Shown here: piece by piece, positions 1 to 9,613 of the stretch
How positions within the stretch are numbered: the stretch's first letter is position 1
Layout: every line of letters begins with the position of its first letter
The notes under the pieces: generated by a model
Seen by the model: only the letters and a program-made list of their open reading frames with translations
The model's database searches: none
Told to the model about the DNA's origin: nothing
Position numbers and translations under genes: made by a program
From: Emcibacteraceae bacterium
GTDB taxonomy: Bacteria > Pseudomonadota > Alphaproteobacteria > Sphingomonadales > Emcibacteraceae
Reading direction: 5' to 3'
Length of the DNA: 64,000 nucleotides
NCBI GenBank assembly: GCA_021774795.1
Contig: JAJFIR010000006.1
Coordinates: 124,001 to 188,000, forward strand

Positions 1-610
1 ATTTATGACATTCTTTGGCGAAAGCCGCGCCAGCAAGGAAGTTCAAGGCCATGTACATGAAAGCCCGCAAGTTATGCTTATCCCGTTATATGGATTGGCG
101 GCCGGTGCTATCGCCTCCGGATTTATATTTAAAGAATATTTTGTTGGTGCCAATTACGAAGATTTCTGGGCAGGGGCGTTATTCCTTGCAGGTGAAAATG
201 TTATGGAAGCGGCGCATCATGTACCTACATGGGTTATCGTTTCCCCGTTCGTTGCCATGGTGGTCGGATTTGCGTCCGCATACTATTTCTATATAAGGCG
301 TCCTGAAATGCCCGGCAAATTCACCGAAACCTTCCGTTTTCTGTACGCCTTATCATTTAACAAATGGTACTTCGATGAAATCTACGACTTTTTGTTTGTC
401 CGCCCGGCAATGAAAATCGGGCAAATATGCTGGAAATCTGGTGATGAAAATTTTATTGACCGATATGGACCAGATGGCGTTTCGGCGTTAGTCGTTAGAC
501 TGTCTGAAAAATGTAAAAAAGTACAAACGGGCTATTTATATCATTACGCTTTTGCCATGTTGATCGGGCTATCCGCGTTTGTTTCCTGGTTCGTATTGGG
601 AGGGCAGTAA
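1..610 (+). CDS. nuoL: NADH-quinone oxidoreductase subunit L, C-terminal part
   Basis: C-terminal end of the NuoL antiporter-like membrane subunit of respiratory complex I, cut by the left window edge; the reading frame is open from base 2, so the Met at base 5 is internal. About 202 residues remain. Visible are membrane segments near residues 24-44 and 77-98, the NuoL-typical stretch [17 protein letters not shown], and a last hydrophobic helix up to the stop at 608-610. NuoL helps translocate protons during NADH oxidation by quinone. The following nuoM starts one base after the stop, and nuoN follows, the usual end of the nuo operon. Identification rests on sequence and context together and is firm. 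Confidence 0.95.
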   Translation, partial: FMTFFGESRASKEVQGHVHESPQVMLIPLYGLAAGAIASGFIFKEYFVGANYEDFWAGALFLAGENVMEAAHHVPTWVIVSPFVAMVVGFASAYYFYIRRPEMPGKFTETFRFLYALSFNKWYFDEIYDFLFVRPAMKIGQICWKSGDENFIDRYGPDGVSALVVRLSEKCKKVQTGYLYHYAFAMLIGLSAFVSWFVLGGQ

Positions 611-611
611 A

Positions 612-2129
612 ATGGAACATTTCCCAATTCTTTCGGCTATCACCTTTTTACCGCTGCTCGGTGTGCTTATTATATTAAGTATTACAGGTGAAAAAGAAAT
701 TGTTGACCGTAATTCAAGAAATGCAGCGCTTCTGACAACTGTTGCGACATTCCTTTTTTCATTGGTGCTCTGGTTTGGTTTTGATAAAACAACCGCAAAT
801 TTCCAATTCGAAGAAAATGCCCAGTGGCTTGGCGGCGGTATAAGCTATCATATGGGTATTGATGGAATTTCGATCCTCTTTGTTTTGCTTACAACATTTA
901 TTATGCCGATTTGTATTCTATGTGGCTGGGACACGATCAAAGACCGCGTCAAGGAATATATGATTGCCTTCCTGCTTCTTGAATGTTTTATGATTGGCGT
1001 TTTCTGTACATTGGATCTGGTATTATTTTACGTATTTTTTGAAGCGGGTCTTATCCCAATGTTCCTGATCATTGGTGTATGGGGCGGTGCAAACTGCATA
1101 TATGCTGCTTATAAACTGTTTCTTTATACATTGCTTGGTTCCGTGCTTATGCTTGTTGCGATGCTCTATATGTACGGGCAGGCGGGCACCACCGATATTC
1201 CTACATTGATGCAGTTTGATTTTGATCCCCATGCTCAAACATGGCTGTGGCTCGCGTTTTTTGCTTCATTTGCCGTTAAGATGCCGATGTGGCCGGTACA
1301 TACCTGGCTTCCTGATGCTCACGTGCAGGCGCCGACGGCTGGCTCGGTGATACTGGCGGGTATCTTGCTTAAAATGGGTGGTTATGGTTTTCTTCGTTTC
1401 TCGCTTCCCATGTTCCCGGTTGCTTCATATGAATTTACTTGGCTCATTTTTAGTCTGTCATGTATCGCGATTATATATACGTCACTGGTTGCACTGGTTC
1501 AGACAGACATGAAAAAGCTGATTGCCTATTCATCTGTCGCACATATGGGCTTTGTGACAATTGGAATTTTCACATTCAATATTCAAGGCCTTGAAGGTGC
1601 CATAATGGTTATGTTGGCGCATGGATTTGTCGCTGCCGCGCTTTTCCTCTGTGTTGGTGTGGTTTATGATAGACTGCACACTCGTGATATAAACCGTTAC
1701 GGCGGTCTGGTGAATATCATGCCACGCTATGCGCTTGTATTCATGTTCTTCACAATGGCTTCCGTTGGATTGCCCGGAACCGCAAACTTTGTAGGTGAAG
1801 TCCTGGTGCTTGTTGGAATATTTAAAGTCAGTAGCTGGGTAACATTCTTTGCTTTATTTGGTGTGATTCTCGGGGCAGCTTATATGCTTTATCTATACAG
1901 ACGGGTTGTATTTGGCGAACTAACGAAAGACGATTTAAAAAATATGCTTGATCTGGAGAAACGCGAAATAATTATTTTCGCGCCGCTGGTGATATTTACG
2001 CTTTGGATGGGGGTCTATCCATCGACATTTATGGATTTTATTCATGTGTCCGTTGAAAATCTTAGTATGCAACATGAGGCCGCTATGACTGTTTATCATG
2101 CAACCCTTGAAACAGTAGCTGGAAATTAG
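612..2129 (+). CDS. nuoM: NADH-quinone oxidoreductase subunit M
   Basis: Antiporter-like, proton-translocating membrane subunit of complex I, 505 residues with about 14 hydrophobic segments. The conserved membrane Glu is in [16 protein letters not shown] at residue 144, the same number as in E. coli NuoM, and the conserved Lys lies in [18 protein letters not shown] at about residue 223. I start at 612 because the ATG is preceded by GGGAGGG and directly follows the nuoL stop; an in-frame ATG at 579 would overlap nuoL by 32 bases and has no family support. It is part of the nuoL-nuoM-nuoN operon end. Confidence 0.97.
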   Translation: MEHFPILSAITFLPLLGVLIILSITGEKEIVDRNSRNAALLTTVATFLFSLVLWFGFDKTTANFQFEENAQWLGGGISYHMGIDGISILFVLLTTFIMPICILCGWDTIKDRVKEYMIAFLLLECFMIGVFCTLDLVLFYVFFEAGLIPMFLIIGVWGGANCIYAAYKLFLYTLLGSVLMLVAMLYMYGQAGTTDIPTLMQFDFDPHAQTWLWLAFFASFAVKMPMWPVHTWLPDAHVQAPTAGSVILAGILLKMGGYGFLRFSLPMFPVASYEFTWLIFSLSCIAIIYTSLVALVQTDMKKLIAYSSVAHMGFVTIGIFTFNIQGLEGAIMVMLAHGFVAAALFLCVGVVYDRLHTRDINRYGGLVNIMPRYALVFMFFTMASVGLPGTANFVGEVLVLVGIFKVSSWVTFFALFGVILGAAYMLYLYRRVVFGELTKDDLKNMLDLEKREIIIFAPLVIFTLWMGVYPSTFMDFIHVSVENLSMQHEAAMTVYHATLETVAGN

Positions 2130-2140
2130 GAGAAAAAAAG

Positions 2141-3601
2141 ATGGCTGAACTATTCCCTAATCTTTCAATTGCATATGGCGAGATATTCCTCGCTCTTGGT
2201 GCGATGGTTCTACTTATGGTCGGTGTATTTAAAAAAGATAGTGTTAATCTGGTTAGTTGGTTATCAGTTGCCTTTATGGCTATTGCGCTCTTTTTGACCA
2301 TTGGTGCCGGTGCGGAACAGCAATATACGTTCTCCAACCTATTTGTTGCTGACGGATTTACGCGTTTCATGAAAATTTTGGTTCTTGTTGCAGCGGCGCT
2401 CGCGGTAATAATGTCGCGCGAATTTTTCCGACTGGAAGGCGATAACCGTTTCGAATTTCCGGTTCTACTTGTTCTGGCGACCGTAGGCATGATGATCATG
2501 GTAAGTGCCAATGATTTAATGTCACTTTATATGGGTATCGAACTGCAAAGCCTTAGCTTGTATGTGCTTGCTGCATTTAAACGGGATAGTGAGCGCTCAA
2601 CCGAAGCTGGACTTAAATATTTCGTCCTCGGAGCGTTATCTTCCGGCATTCTGCTTTATGGTTGCTCGCTTGTTTATGGTTTTATTGGGAGTACAAATTT
2701 TTCTTCTATTGCGACGGCCTTATCTAATATGGGTGACGGCAATGCGCCGATTGGTGCCGTTGTCGGGCTGGTTTTTGTTCTTGCTGGGCTTGCCTTTAAA
2801 GTTTCAGCCGTACCGTTTCACATGTGGACGCCAGATGTTTACGAAGGGTCACAAACACCCGTCACCGCATTTTTTGCGGTAGCCCCAAAGGTCGCGGCGT
2901 TGGCCTTGCTCGCGCGTACATTATATGTGCCTTTTGGTGATATGAGCGGTTCCTGGACACAGGTGATAATGTTTATGTCAATAGCGTCTATGTTGCTTGG
3001 TTCTTTCGCGGCGATTATGCAAACCAATATCAAACGATTGATGGCTTATAGTTCCATCGGACATGTCGGGTTTGCCCTTCTGGGACTTATTGCAGGCACT
3101 TCCGGCGGTTTGCGCGGGCTTATCATCTATATGACCATTTATCTGGTGATGAATGTCGGTACGTTTGTATGCATCATGTCTATGCGCAGAAAAGAAGATG
3201 GCATGGTCGAAGATATAAAGGAGCTCTCTGGATTAAGTCAAAATCATCCGGCACTTGCTCTTGCAATAAGCATTTTTATGTTTTCGCTGGCTGGCGTTCC
3301 GCCACTTGCCGGTTTCTTCGCCAAATGGTATGTGATTATTCCAATCGTTACCCAAGGTCATTTTGTCCTTGCGACCATTGCTGTTCTGGCAAGTGTGGTA
3401 GGTGCATACTACTATATCCGGATTGTTAAAGTGATGTATTTCGACGATCAGGTAGAAGGGTTCCTACCGCAAAAATCATTTCCCATGAAAATCATCGTGA
3501 CATTAGCCGCCGTTCTGATTATTGCATTTATTGTCCCGCAAATATCCACTCCGATTCTGGAAAGCGCAACGGCAGCAGCCCAAGGCATGGATCCCAATTA
3601 A
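2141..3601 (+). CDS. nuoN: NADH-quinone oxidoreductase subunit N
   Basis: Third antiporter-like membrane subunit of complex I, 486 residues and strongly hydrophobic throughout. Diagnostic stretches are [17 protein letters not shown] (conserved Glu in a membrane helix) and [18 protein letters not shown] with the conserved Lys, followed by a second Lys in [11 protein letters not shown]. Start ATG at 2141 has a clear AGGAG eight bases upstream. It is the last nuo gene; birA begins five bases after its stop and is probably cotranscribed, an arrangement known from alphaproteobacteria. Confidence 0.97.
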   Translation: MAELFPNLSIAYGEIFLALGAMVLLMVGVFKKDSVNLVSWLSVAFMAIALFLTIGAGAEQQYTFSNLFVADGFTRFMKILVLVAAALAVIMSREFFRLEGDNRFEFPVLLVLATVGMMIMVSANDLMSLYMGIELQSLSLYVLAAFKRDSERSTEAGLKYFVLGALSSGILLYGCSLVYGFIGSTNFSSIATALSNMGDGNAPIGAVVGLVFVLAGLAFKVSAVPFHMWTPDVYEGSQTPVTAFFAVAPKVAALALLARTLYVPFGDMSGSWTQVIMFMSIASMLLGSFAAIMQTNIKRLMAYSSIGHVGFALLGLIAGTSGGLRGLIIYMTIYLVMNVGTFVCIMSMRRKEDGMVEDIKELSGLSQNHPALALAISIFMFSLAGVPPLAGFFAKWYVIIPIVTQGHFVLATIAVLASVVGAYYYIRIVKVMYFDDQVEGFLPQKSFPMKIIVTLAAVLIIAFIVPQISTPILESATAAAQGMDPN

Positions 3602-3605
3602 TCAT

Positions 3606-4382
3606 ATGATTGATCAAGAAAAATTTAATTTGCCTGATGGTCATCGCCTTCAGGCATTTTTGTCTGTTGATAGCACGAACAAAGAAGCCATCCGCCAAAT
3701 GGAAGCAGGGGGTGGTTCCGATGGTCTTTGGATATTATCTGATGCCCAGACCGGCGGCCGTGGGCGTCGCGGTCGCGAATGGGTGTCAAAACCGGGAAAC
3801 ATATATTGCTCACTCATTCATGAAGCCTCCAAAGATACCTATACTTCGTCTCAACTTTCTTTTGTAACTTCGCTTGCGGTCCGTGATACAGTGGCACAAT
3901 TTACCGATGACGAATGTGCCGTAAAATGTAAATGGCCAAATGATGTCTTGGTCAATGGTCAAAAAATTTCAGGCATATTGCTTGAAACTTATTCAAAAAC
4001 AGTGCCAGAACAGAATTTTGTGATCATTGGAATAGGCATCAATATCGAGCATCACCCCGATATCGCCAGTTATCCGGCAACGCACCTAAACGCTCATAGC
4101 GGAGAACATGTTGGCTCGATTAATGCATTTACAATATTAGTTGAAAAGACGGCATACTGGATCGATGTTTGGCAAAAAGAAGGATTTGAAGCCATTAGAA
4201 AAAAGTGGCTCGAAAACTGTAAGGGCTTTGGCAAAGAGATCAGAGTAAAACTACCTGATAAAGAAATTGTGGGACGTTTCATTGACCTTAACGGCGATGG
4301 CGGGCTAAAGTTGGACATGGGCGGTGAAACAAAGCTTATTCATTCAGGTGAAGTTTTTTTTGCAGATACCGCAAAAGATTAA
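3606..4382 (+). CDS. birA: biotin--[acetyl-CoA-carboxylase] ligase (no repressor domain)
   Basis: Activates biotin with ATP and attaches it to the biotin carboxyl carrier protein. The 258-residue protein has the biotin/adenylate loop GGRGRRGREWVS (about residues 51-62), the family motif CKWPNDVLVNGQKISGILLE, and a small C-terminal SH3-like region ending in GGETKLIHSGEVFF. There is no N-terminal winged helix, so it is a group I ligase and not a transcriptional repressor. Start 3606 was chosen because the longer reading frame from 3522 runs inside nuoN. coaX follows after 15 bases. Confidence 0.93.
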   Translation: MIDQEKFNLPDGHRLQAFLSVDSTNKEAIRQMEAGGGSDGLWILSDAQTGGRGRRGREWVSKPGNIYCSLIHEASKDTYTSSQLSFVTSLAVRDTVAQFTDDECAVKCKWPNDVLVNGQKISGILLETYSKTVPEQNFVIIGIGINIEHHPDIASYPATHLNAHSGEHVGSINAFTILVEKTAYWIDVWQKEGFEAIRKKWLENCKGFGKEIRVKLPDKEIVGRFIDLNGDGGLKLDMGGETKLIHSGEVFFADTAKD

Positions 4383-4397
4383 ACGAAAGAAAACATT

Positions 4398-5174
4398 ATG
4401 CTACTTGCCATTGATGCCGGAAACACGAATATTGTTTTTGCCTTGCGGGAGAATAATCAAACTATTCATAAATGGCGTATTTCTAGTGCCGAAGGTCGAA
4501 CCGCAGATGAATATATGGTTTGGCTAACTCAACTTCTTAATTTTGAAAATCTGGATGTTACGGAGATTACCGGTGCTATTATTGCGACCGTTGTTCCGCA
4601 AACCTTGTTTCCGCTACAGCTGTTGTGTCGGCGTTATTTTAACTGTGATGCACTGGTCGTTGGTGAAGATAATGTGAAACTTAATGTGCAAGTTAAATTA
4701 CCAAACCCGGCGGAAGTAGGTGCAGACAGACTTGTAAATGCGATTGCGGCGCACAAACGCTACGGCGGGCCGATGATCATAATTGATTTTGGTACAGCTA
4801 CCACGTTTGACGTTATCGATGATAATGGTGATTACCTTGGCGGTGTTATTTCTCCGGGTGTTAACTTATCGGTTGAAGCATTAAGCATGGCAGCGGCTAA
4901 ACTTCCGCGGGTTGCGGTTGAAAAACCAGACAGGGTAATTGGCAACAGCACTGTTTCTGCTATCCAATCCGGCATTTTTTATGGCTATGTTTCAATGATA
5001 GAAGGCATGGTCGAAAGAATTACAAAAGAATATGGTGGCCCTATGAAAGTATTGGCGACGGGGGGGCTTGCTACACTCTTCAACGAAGCAACAACGATCA
5101 TTGAATATGTTGATCAAGAACTCACCACATACGGATTGTTCGAAATTTATTCCGCGAACACAGATAGTAAGTAA
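4398..5174 (+). CDS. coaX: type III pantothenate kinase
   Basis: Phosphorylates pantothenate, the first committed step of coenzyme A synthesis. The 258-residue protein shows the phosphate motif AIDAGNTNIVFA at the N-terminus, PAEVGADRLVNAIAAHKRY (conserved catalytic Asp), IDFGTATTFDVID, and GGVISPGVNLSVEAL, all hallmarks of CoaX rather than of type I or II kinases. It overlaps the next gene, rnj, by one base (stop TAA 5172-5174, start ATG at 5174), indicating tight coupling. BirA-CoaX-RNase J is a familiar alphaproteobacterial order. Confidence 0.95.
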   Translation: MLLAIDAGNTNIVFALRENNQTIHKWRISSAEGRTADEYMVWLTQLLNFENLDVTEITGAIIATVVPQTLFPLQLLCRRYFNCDALVVGEDNVKLNVQVKLPNPAEVGADRLVNAIAAHKRYGGPMIIIDFGTATTFDVIDDNGDYLGGVISPGVNLSVEALSMAAAKLPRVAVEKPDRVIGNSTVSAIQSGIFYGYVSMIEGMVERITKEYGGPMKVLATGGLATLFNEATTIIEYVDQELTTYGLFEIYSANTDSK

Positions 5175-6841
5175 TGGATAACGATTTTAAACAGTTATTG
5201 TTTTTACCTCTCGGTGGTTCAGGTGAAATAGGTATGAACCTCAATCTATATTCCTATGATAATAATTGGATCATGGTCGATTGTGGAATTTCGTTTGCTG
5301 ACGAATATTTGCCGGGCATCGATCTTATTATGCCAAAAATTGATTTCGTAGAGGGGATCCGTGATGATTTGATGGGATTAGTGCTTACCCATGCCCATGA
5401 AGATCACATTGGTGCCGTTGTTCATTTATGGCCACAGTTTCGCTGTCCTATTTATGCAACCCCGTTTACCGCCAGAATTTTACGAGCAAAATTAGCCGAT
5501 TTCGGATATCTGGACCAGGCACAAGTTCATGAAGTACCTCTGGGAGGATCATTTTCATTAGGGAATTTTGACATTGAATATGTCACGTTGACCCACTCAA
5601 TACCTGAGCCAAACGCGTTAAACATTAAAACGCCTCTTGGCACTATATTTCATACGGGTGACTGGAAAATTGATCCTGACCCCGTAGTAGGGATGCCGAC
5701 CGACGCAAAAAGATTGATTGAAATTGGTGACGAAGGTGTACTCGCAATTGTCTGCGATTCCACAAATGTTTTTAATAAAAAGCCCTCTGGTTCTGAATTG
5801 GGTGTCAGACACAGCCTTAAAAAACTTTTAAAAAACAAGGACGGCGCAGTTTTTTGCACTACTTTTTCATCAAATGTCGCGCGGGTTGAAACGTTGGGAT
5901 ATGTTGCTAAAGAAACGGATCGTCACCTGTGTTTGGTTGGTCGTTCACTTAAACGAAATGTTGCTGCTGCCCGTGAATGCGGTTATTTGAAAAACTTCCC
6001 GGCAATATTAGACGAACAAGACGCTGCCCATTTACCTCGACACAAAATATTATATGTTTGCACCGGATGTCAGGGGGAAGCACGTGCTGCGCTTATGCGT
6101 ATTGTTCAGGATAATAGTCGTCATGTTCATATCGCCAATGGTGACACGGTTTTATTCTCTTCAAAAATTATCCCGGGAAACGAACTGTCAATTTCGCGTA
6201 TGCATAATTTGTTAATTGAAAAATCCGTTGAAATAATTACAGAAAAAGATGCTTTTGTTCACGTCTCTGGACATCCCGGACAAGAAGAATTAAAGCAAAT
6301 GTATGAATGGATTAGACCGCGAATCGTTGTGCCAACTCACGGTGAGCGAAAACATTTGTTAAAACAGTCGGATTTTGCAAAGGAACTCGGTTTAAAAAAA
6401 ACAATAGTCCCTAAAAACGGGGCTGTCGTGAAATTGGCACCGGAACCGACCGGGATCATTAACGAAGTACCATCGGGAAGAGTGGCACTTGATGGAGGTA
6501 TGTTGATAGCCGATGATGATATGGCCATTATCGAAAGAAGACGCGCTATGTTTAATGGCGTCTTAGTGATAAATGCAATTATGGGCTCCGGTACTATCTT
6601 AAAAGCACCGCTCGTGATTACATGCTTTGGCCTACCAAATGAGGGAAACAAGAGGTTAGAAAAATTTATTGAAGAAAAACTGCATGAAGCTCTTGATCTT
6701 GCCTCTAAAAAACGAACAACAGACGATCATGTCTTGGAAGAATTGATAAGGGCAACTGGCCGAAAGGCCGCGAAGCAGTTCACGGGCAAAGAAACAGGGC
6801 CTGTTACCAGCGTGACATTAACAAGGATAAACCAAAAATGA
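5174..6841 (+). CDS. rnj: ribonuclease J
   Basis: Metallo-beta-lactamase/beta-CASP nuclease with 5'-to-3' exonuclease and endonuclease activity in RNA maturation and decay. The 555-residue protein has the zinc motif LTHAHEDHIGAV (HxHxDH), a metal-ligand His/Asp pair in FHTGDWKIDPDP, the beta-CASP region with VHVSGHPGQEELKQM, and VPTHGERKHLL near residue 390. It overlaps coaX by one base and the epimerase gene by four (ATGA). RNase E is also encoded in this window (54299-56875), so the cell has both decay systems, as known for several alphaproteobacteria. Confidence 0.95.
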   Translation: MDNDFKQLLFLPLGGSGEIGMNLNLYSYDNNWIMVDCGISFADEYLPGIDLIMPKIDFVEGIRDDLMGLVLTHAHEDHIGAVVHLWPQFRCPIYATPFTARILRAKLADFGYLDQAQVHEVPLGGSFSLGNFDIEYVTLTHSIPEPNALNIKTPLGTIFHTGDWKIDPDPVVGMPTDAKRLIEIGDEGVLAIVCDSTNVFNKKPSGSELGVRHSLKKLLKNKDGAVFCTTFSSNVARVETLGYVAKETDRHLCLVGRSLKRNVAAARECGYLKNFPAILDEQDAAHLPRHKILYVCTGCQGEARAALMRIVQDNSRHVHIANGDTVLFSSKIIPGNELSISRMHNLLIEKSVEIITEKDAFVHVSGHPGQEELKQMYEWIRPRIVVPTHGERKHLLKQSDFAKELGLKKTIVPKNGAVVKLAPEPTGIINEVPSGRVALDGGMLIADDDMAIIERRRAMFNGVLVINAIMGSGTILKAPLVITCFGLPNEGNKRLEKFIEEKLHEALDLASKKRTTDDHVLEELIRATGRKAAKQFTGKETGPVTSVTLTRINQK

Positions 6842-7242
6842 TCGAAAAATTAAATCATGTTGCAATAGCGGTGCCTGATATTGAAAAAGCGAGTGATCTT
6901 TACCGAGATGTTTTAGGGGCTGAGGTTACAGAAGCGGTTGATTTACCTGATCACGGGGTGACGGTAGTGTTTGTCAATTTACAAAATACGAAAATTGAAC
7001 TCTTGCAACCTTTTGGGGATAGCTCACCTATAATATCGTTCCTAAACAAAAACTCTGCTGGCGGCGTCCACCATTTGTGTTATGAAGTGAAGGATATAAT
7101 CGCCGCGCGTGATAAGCTTACCGTTAAAGGTATGAGAGTTTTGGGATCAGGCAACCCAGCAACCGGGGCGCACGGTAAACCGGTATTATTTCTTCACCCA
7201 AGGGATTTCTGTGGTACATTAATCGAATTAGAACAGGTTTAA
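6838..7242 (+). CDS. mce: methylmalonyl-CoA epimerase
   Basis: Vicinal-oxygen-chelate protein of 134 residues that interconverts (R)- and (S)-methylmalonyl-CoA on the propionyl-CoA to succinyl-CoA route. Metal-ligand positions are visible in LNHVAIAVPDIEKA (His), GGVHHLCYEV (His) and CGTLIELEQV (Glu). The start overlaps the rnj stop in an ATGA arrangement, and a small membrane gene of the DUF1467 family follows, the standard alphaproteobacterial order. A generic glyoxalase is the alternative, but length and context favour the epimerase. Confidence 0.9.
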   Translation: MIEKLNHVAIAVPDIEKASDLYRDVLGAEVTEAVDLPDHGVTVVFVNLQNTKIELLQPFGDSSPIISFLNKNSAGGVHHLCYEVKDIIAARDKLTVKGMRVLGSGNPATGAHGKPVLFLHPRDFCGTLIELEQV

Positions 7243-7253
7243 AGGTTAGGATT

Positions 7254-7496
7254 ATGAACTATATTGGATATAGCGTTACGTTTTTTGTTTCCTGGTGGTT
7301 ATTTTTGTTTATGGTTTTGCCGATCGGCGTGACAACCCATAGTGAAACCGACGAAGAAATAACCGATGGAATTGAGGTCGGGTCACCGGTTCATGCTAAT
7401 ATCAAACAAAAAATGCTCATTACGTCAGGTATCACAATTGTCTTTATGGTTCTTGTGACGCTTATTGATTATTTTGACCTGATTTCGATCAAGTGA
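7254..7496 (+). CDS. DUF1467 family small membrane protein
   Basis: An 80-residue protein with two predicted membrane helices (about residues 7-27 and 53-73) joined by a polar loop rich in acidic residues that contains HSETDEEITDGIEVGSPVHA. This matches the DUF1467 family, which in alphaproteobacteria typically sits between the methylmalonyl-CoA epimerase and proS. The function is unknown. The gene is 11 bases downstream of mce and is followed by a strong terminator at 7522-7553, so it probably ends the operon that begins with nuo or birA. Confidence 0.85.
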   Translation: MNYIGYSVTFFVSWWLFLFMVLPIGVTTHSETDEEITDGIEVGSPVHANIKQKMLITSGITIVFMVLVTLIDYFDLISIK

Positions 7497-7521
7497 TTAA
7501 TAACAAAAATAAATGAAACAT

Positions 7522-7553
7522 AAAAAAAGCAAGGTAAAAACCTTGCTTTTTTT
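7522..7553. terminator. bidirectional intrinsic terminator
   Basis: A perfect 13-base-pair inverted repeat: A7-GCAAGG (7522-7534), six-base loop, CCTTGC-T7 (7541-7553). The stem carries a T run on both strands, so it can terminate the upstream operon on the plus strand and any leftward transcript on the minus strand. Confidence 0.9.
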
Positions 7554-7683
7554 GGTGTAGTGATCAATGACCTTATTTTTTTATATATTGTCTTAAGAGT
7601 TTCCTCGCTCCCAAACTTGGGTCTCACTAATGAGTGTAAATCTAGTCGAGAGAATTGCCGCTGTCACGTTAATAATTAACCAT

Positions 7684-7710
7684 TTGTAATAATTTTGTAA
7701 CATGTTGTAA
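7684..7710. promoter_or_regulatory. three phased TTGTAA direct repeats upstream of the secreted-protein gene
   Basis: TTGTAA occurs at 7684-7689, 7695-7700 and 7705-7710, spaced 11 and 10 bases apart, that is, one helical turn each. They lie 63-89 bases upstream of the ATG at 7773. Such phasing is typical of cooperative activator or repressor binding, but no regulator is identified, and AT-rich sequence can produce such runs by chance. Confidence 0.35.
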
Positions 7711-7772
7711 TTTTGCCACATATTGATCTTATAAGGCTACTTAATTTAAGATGATATTCAGGAGATTCTAAT

Positions 7773-8237
7773 ATGCGTTCTATTCTAATATTTTTGATTG
7801 TTGCCGGGTTTATAAGAACAACTACATTTGTGTTTGGCCAGGAAGACAATAGGGAGAGAATAATTTTAGTAACGCCCGGTGACTGTTTGATTTTGAATAA
7901 ACATGTCCCGGATGCGGATGTTAAATTTAAGCCAGATGTTGATGTTAGAGGGAATAAAACTGTCCCGGCTGAAATTGGTAATAAAGATGTTCTTGGTCTT
8001 GATGGCAAAGGCTATACGTTCTACATGACGCACGATGCCTTAAAGGATAATGAAATTGCCGCCGCAAGGGGTCTTAGTGGTTCAGAAGAGGGGAAAATCA
8101 TTCTTGGCAGCGTCACTGTAAAGAACGGTGATATACTTTGGAATGGATCATCTTTAAAGGCGGCGGATAGAGACCGGATATTTATGTTATGTGAAGAAGA
8201 TAGACGTCAAAAAAGAAGACCTATATACAAAAGATAA
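7773..8237 (+). CDS. hypothetical secreted protein
   Basis: A 154-residue protein I do not recognise. It begins with a hydrophobic signal-peptide-like segment (residues 2-22, possible cleavage after VFG), followed by a polar domain with an isolated Cys near residue 39 (TPGDCLILN) and a second Cys near the C-terminus (FMLCEEDRR), which could form a disulfide in the periplasm. The C-terminus is very basic ([11 protein letters not shown]). An AGGAG sits seven bases before the ATG. It is a single gene behind a terminator and ahead of proS. The phased repeats upstream hint at regulated expression. Confidence 0.7.
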   Translation: MRSILIFLIVAGFIRTTTFVFGQEDNRERIILVTPGDCLILNKHVPDADVKFKPDVDVRGNKTVPAEIGNKDVLGLDGKGYTFYMTHDALKDNEIAAARGLSGSEEGKIILGSVTVKNGDILWNGSSLKAADRDRIFMLCEEDRRQKRRPIYKR

Positions 8238-8308
8238 TTGCAGTAAATCAAACCTTTGCTATAAAACAACTATGTCAATTTTTAATTTATTATTTTTCAA
8301 GGTTTAAC

Positions 8309-9610
8309 ATGCGTCTTTCACAATATTTTATCCCAACAATAAAAGAAAACCCGTCAGAGGCGCAGATTGTTTCTCACCGTTTGATGTTACGCGCCGGAAT
8401 GATCCGACAATCAAGTGCGGGTATCTATATTTGGTTGCCGACGGGCCTTCGTGTTTTAAATAAAATCGCCGATATAGTGCGCGAAGAACAGGACCGTGCA
8501 GGGGCTAATGAACTTTTGATGCCAACCATTCAACCTGCGGAACTTTGGCAGGAAAGTGGACGGTATGATGCATACGGTAAAGAAATGTTGCGCATAACAG
8601 ATCGTCACGACCGTGAAATGCTTTACGGGCCTACGAACGAAGAAATGATTACTGATTTATTTAGGAACAGCATAAAAACGTATAAAAACTTGCCTCTCAG
8701 TCTTTACCACATTCAGTGGAAGTTCCGCGATGAAGTCCGTCCGCGATTTGGTATAATGCGTGGGCGAGAATTTTTAATGAAAGATAATTATTCTTTTGAC
8801 CTTGATTTTGAAGGTGCTAAAGCGTCCTACAATAAAATGTATGTTGCTTATCTTCGCACATTTGCGCGCCTTGGTCTTGTTGCGATACCGGTTCGGGCTG
8901 ATGCGGGGGCCATTGGCGGGGATTTAAGCCACGAATTTCAAATCCTTGCTGATACAGGTGAAAGCACACTTTATTATGACAAGGGTATAGAAAGTTTTGA
9001 TTTGGCGAGCTTAACCGGTGATATTGACGATGAGACGGTGGCTAAGCTTCAAAGTTATTATGCTATGGAGGAAGAAAAACATGACGCAGATAATTGCCCA
9101 GTCCCCGTAGAAGGTTTGAAAACAGCAAAAGGTATAGAGGTCGGGCATATTTTCTACTTTGGCACCAAGTATTCTGAAAGTATGGGTGCTAAAGTGGCAG
9201 GTCCGGACGGCAAAGAAGTTCCGGTGGAAATGGGATCATACGGGATCGGTGTGTCGCGGCTGGTCGGAGCTCTTATTGAAGCAAACCACGATGACAATGG
9301 CATTATCTGGCCGGAAGTTGTAGCGCCTTATAAAGTGGGCCTTATAAACTTAAGGGCGAAAGACGAAAACTGTACCGCTGCTTGTGATGCACTATATAAC
9401 AAACTACTCTCTGCCGATATTGAAGTGCTGTATGATGACCGTGATGCCGGTGCGGGTGCAAAGTTCGCTGATATGGATCTAATCGGCCTCCCGTGGCAAA
9501 TTATTGTAGGTCCAAAAGGAATAGAAAAAGGTATTCTCGAATTTAAGAATCGCCGATCTGGGGAAAGAGTAGAACTTACCGAAAATGAGCTTCTCGTTAA
9601 ATTAGGATAG
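8309..9610 (+). CDS. proS: prolyl-tRNA synthetase, short form
   Basis: Charges tRNA-Pro. The 433-residue class II synthetase contains motif 2 ([19 protein letters not shown]), motif 3 ([20 protein letters not shown]) and a C-terminal anticodon-binding domain (about residues 340-430). It lacks the roughly 180-residue editing insertion of the E. coli type; that short architecture is characteristic of alphaproteobacterial and mitochondrial ProS. lolC follows three bases after the stop, so proS-lolC-lolD form an operon. Confidence 0.96.
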   Translation: MRLSQYFIPTIKENPSEAQIVSHRLMLRAGMIRQSSAGIYIWLPTGLRVLNKIADIVREEQDRAGANELLMPTIQPAELWQESGRYDAYGKEMLRITDRHDREMLYGPTNEEMITDLFRNSIKTYKNLPLSLYHIQWKFRDEVRPRFGIMRGREFLMKDNYSFDLDFEGAKASYNKMYVAYLRTFARLGLVAIPVRADAGAIGGDLSHEFQILADTGESTLYYDKGIESFDLASLTGDIDDETVAKLQSYYAMEEEKHDADNCPVPVEGLKTAKGIEVGHIFYFGTKYSESMGAKVAGPDGKEVPVEMGSYGIGVSRLVGALIEANHDDNGIIWPEVVAPYKVGLINLRAKDENCTAACDALYNKLLSADIEVLYDDRDAGAGAKFADMDLIGLPWQIIVGPKGIEKGILEFKNRRSGERVELTENELLVKLG

Positions 9611-9613
9611 TAT

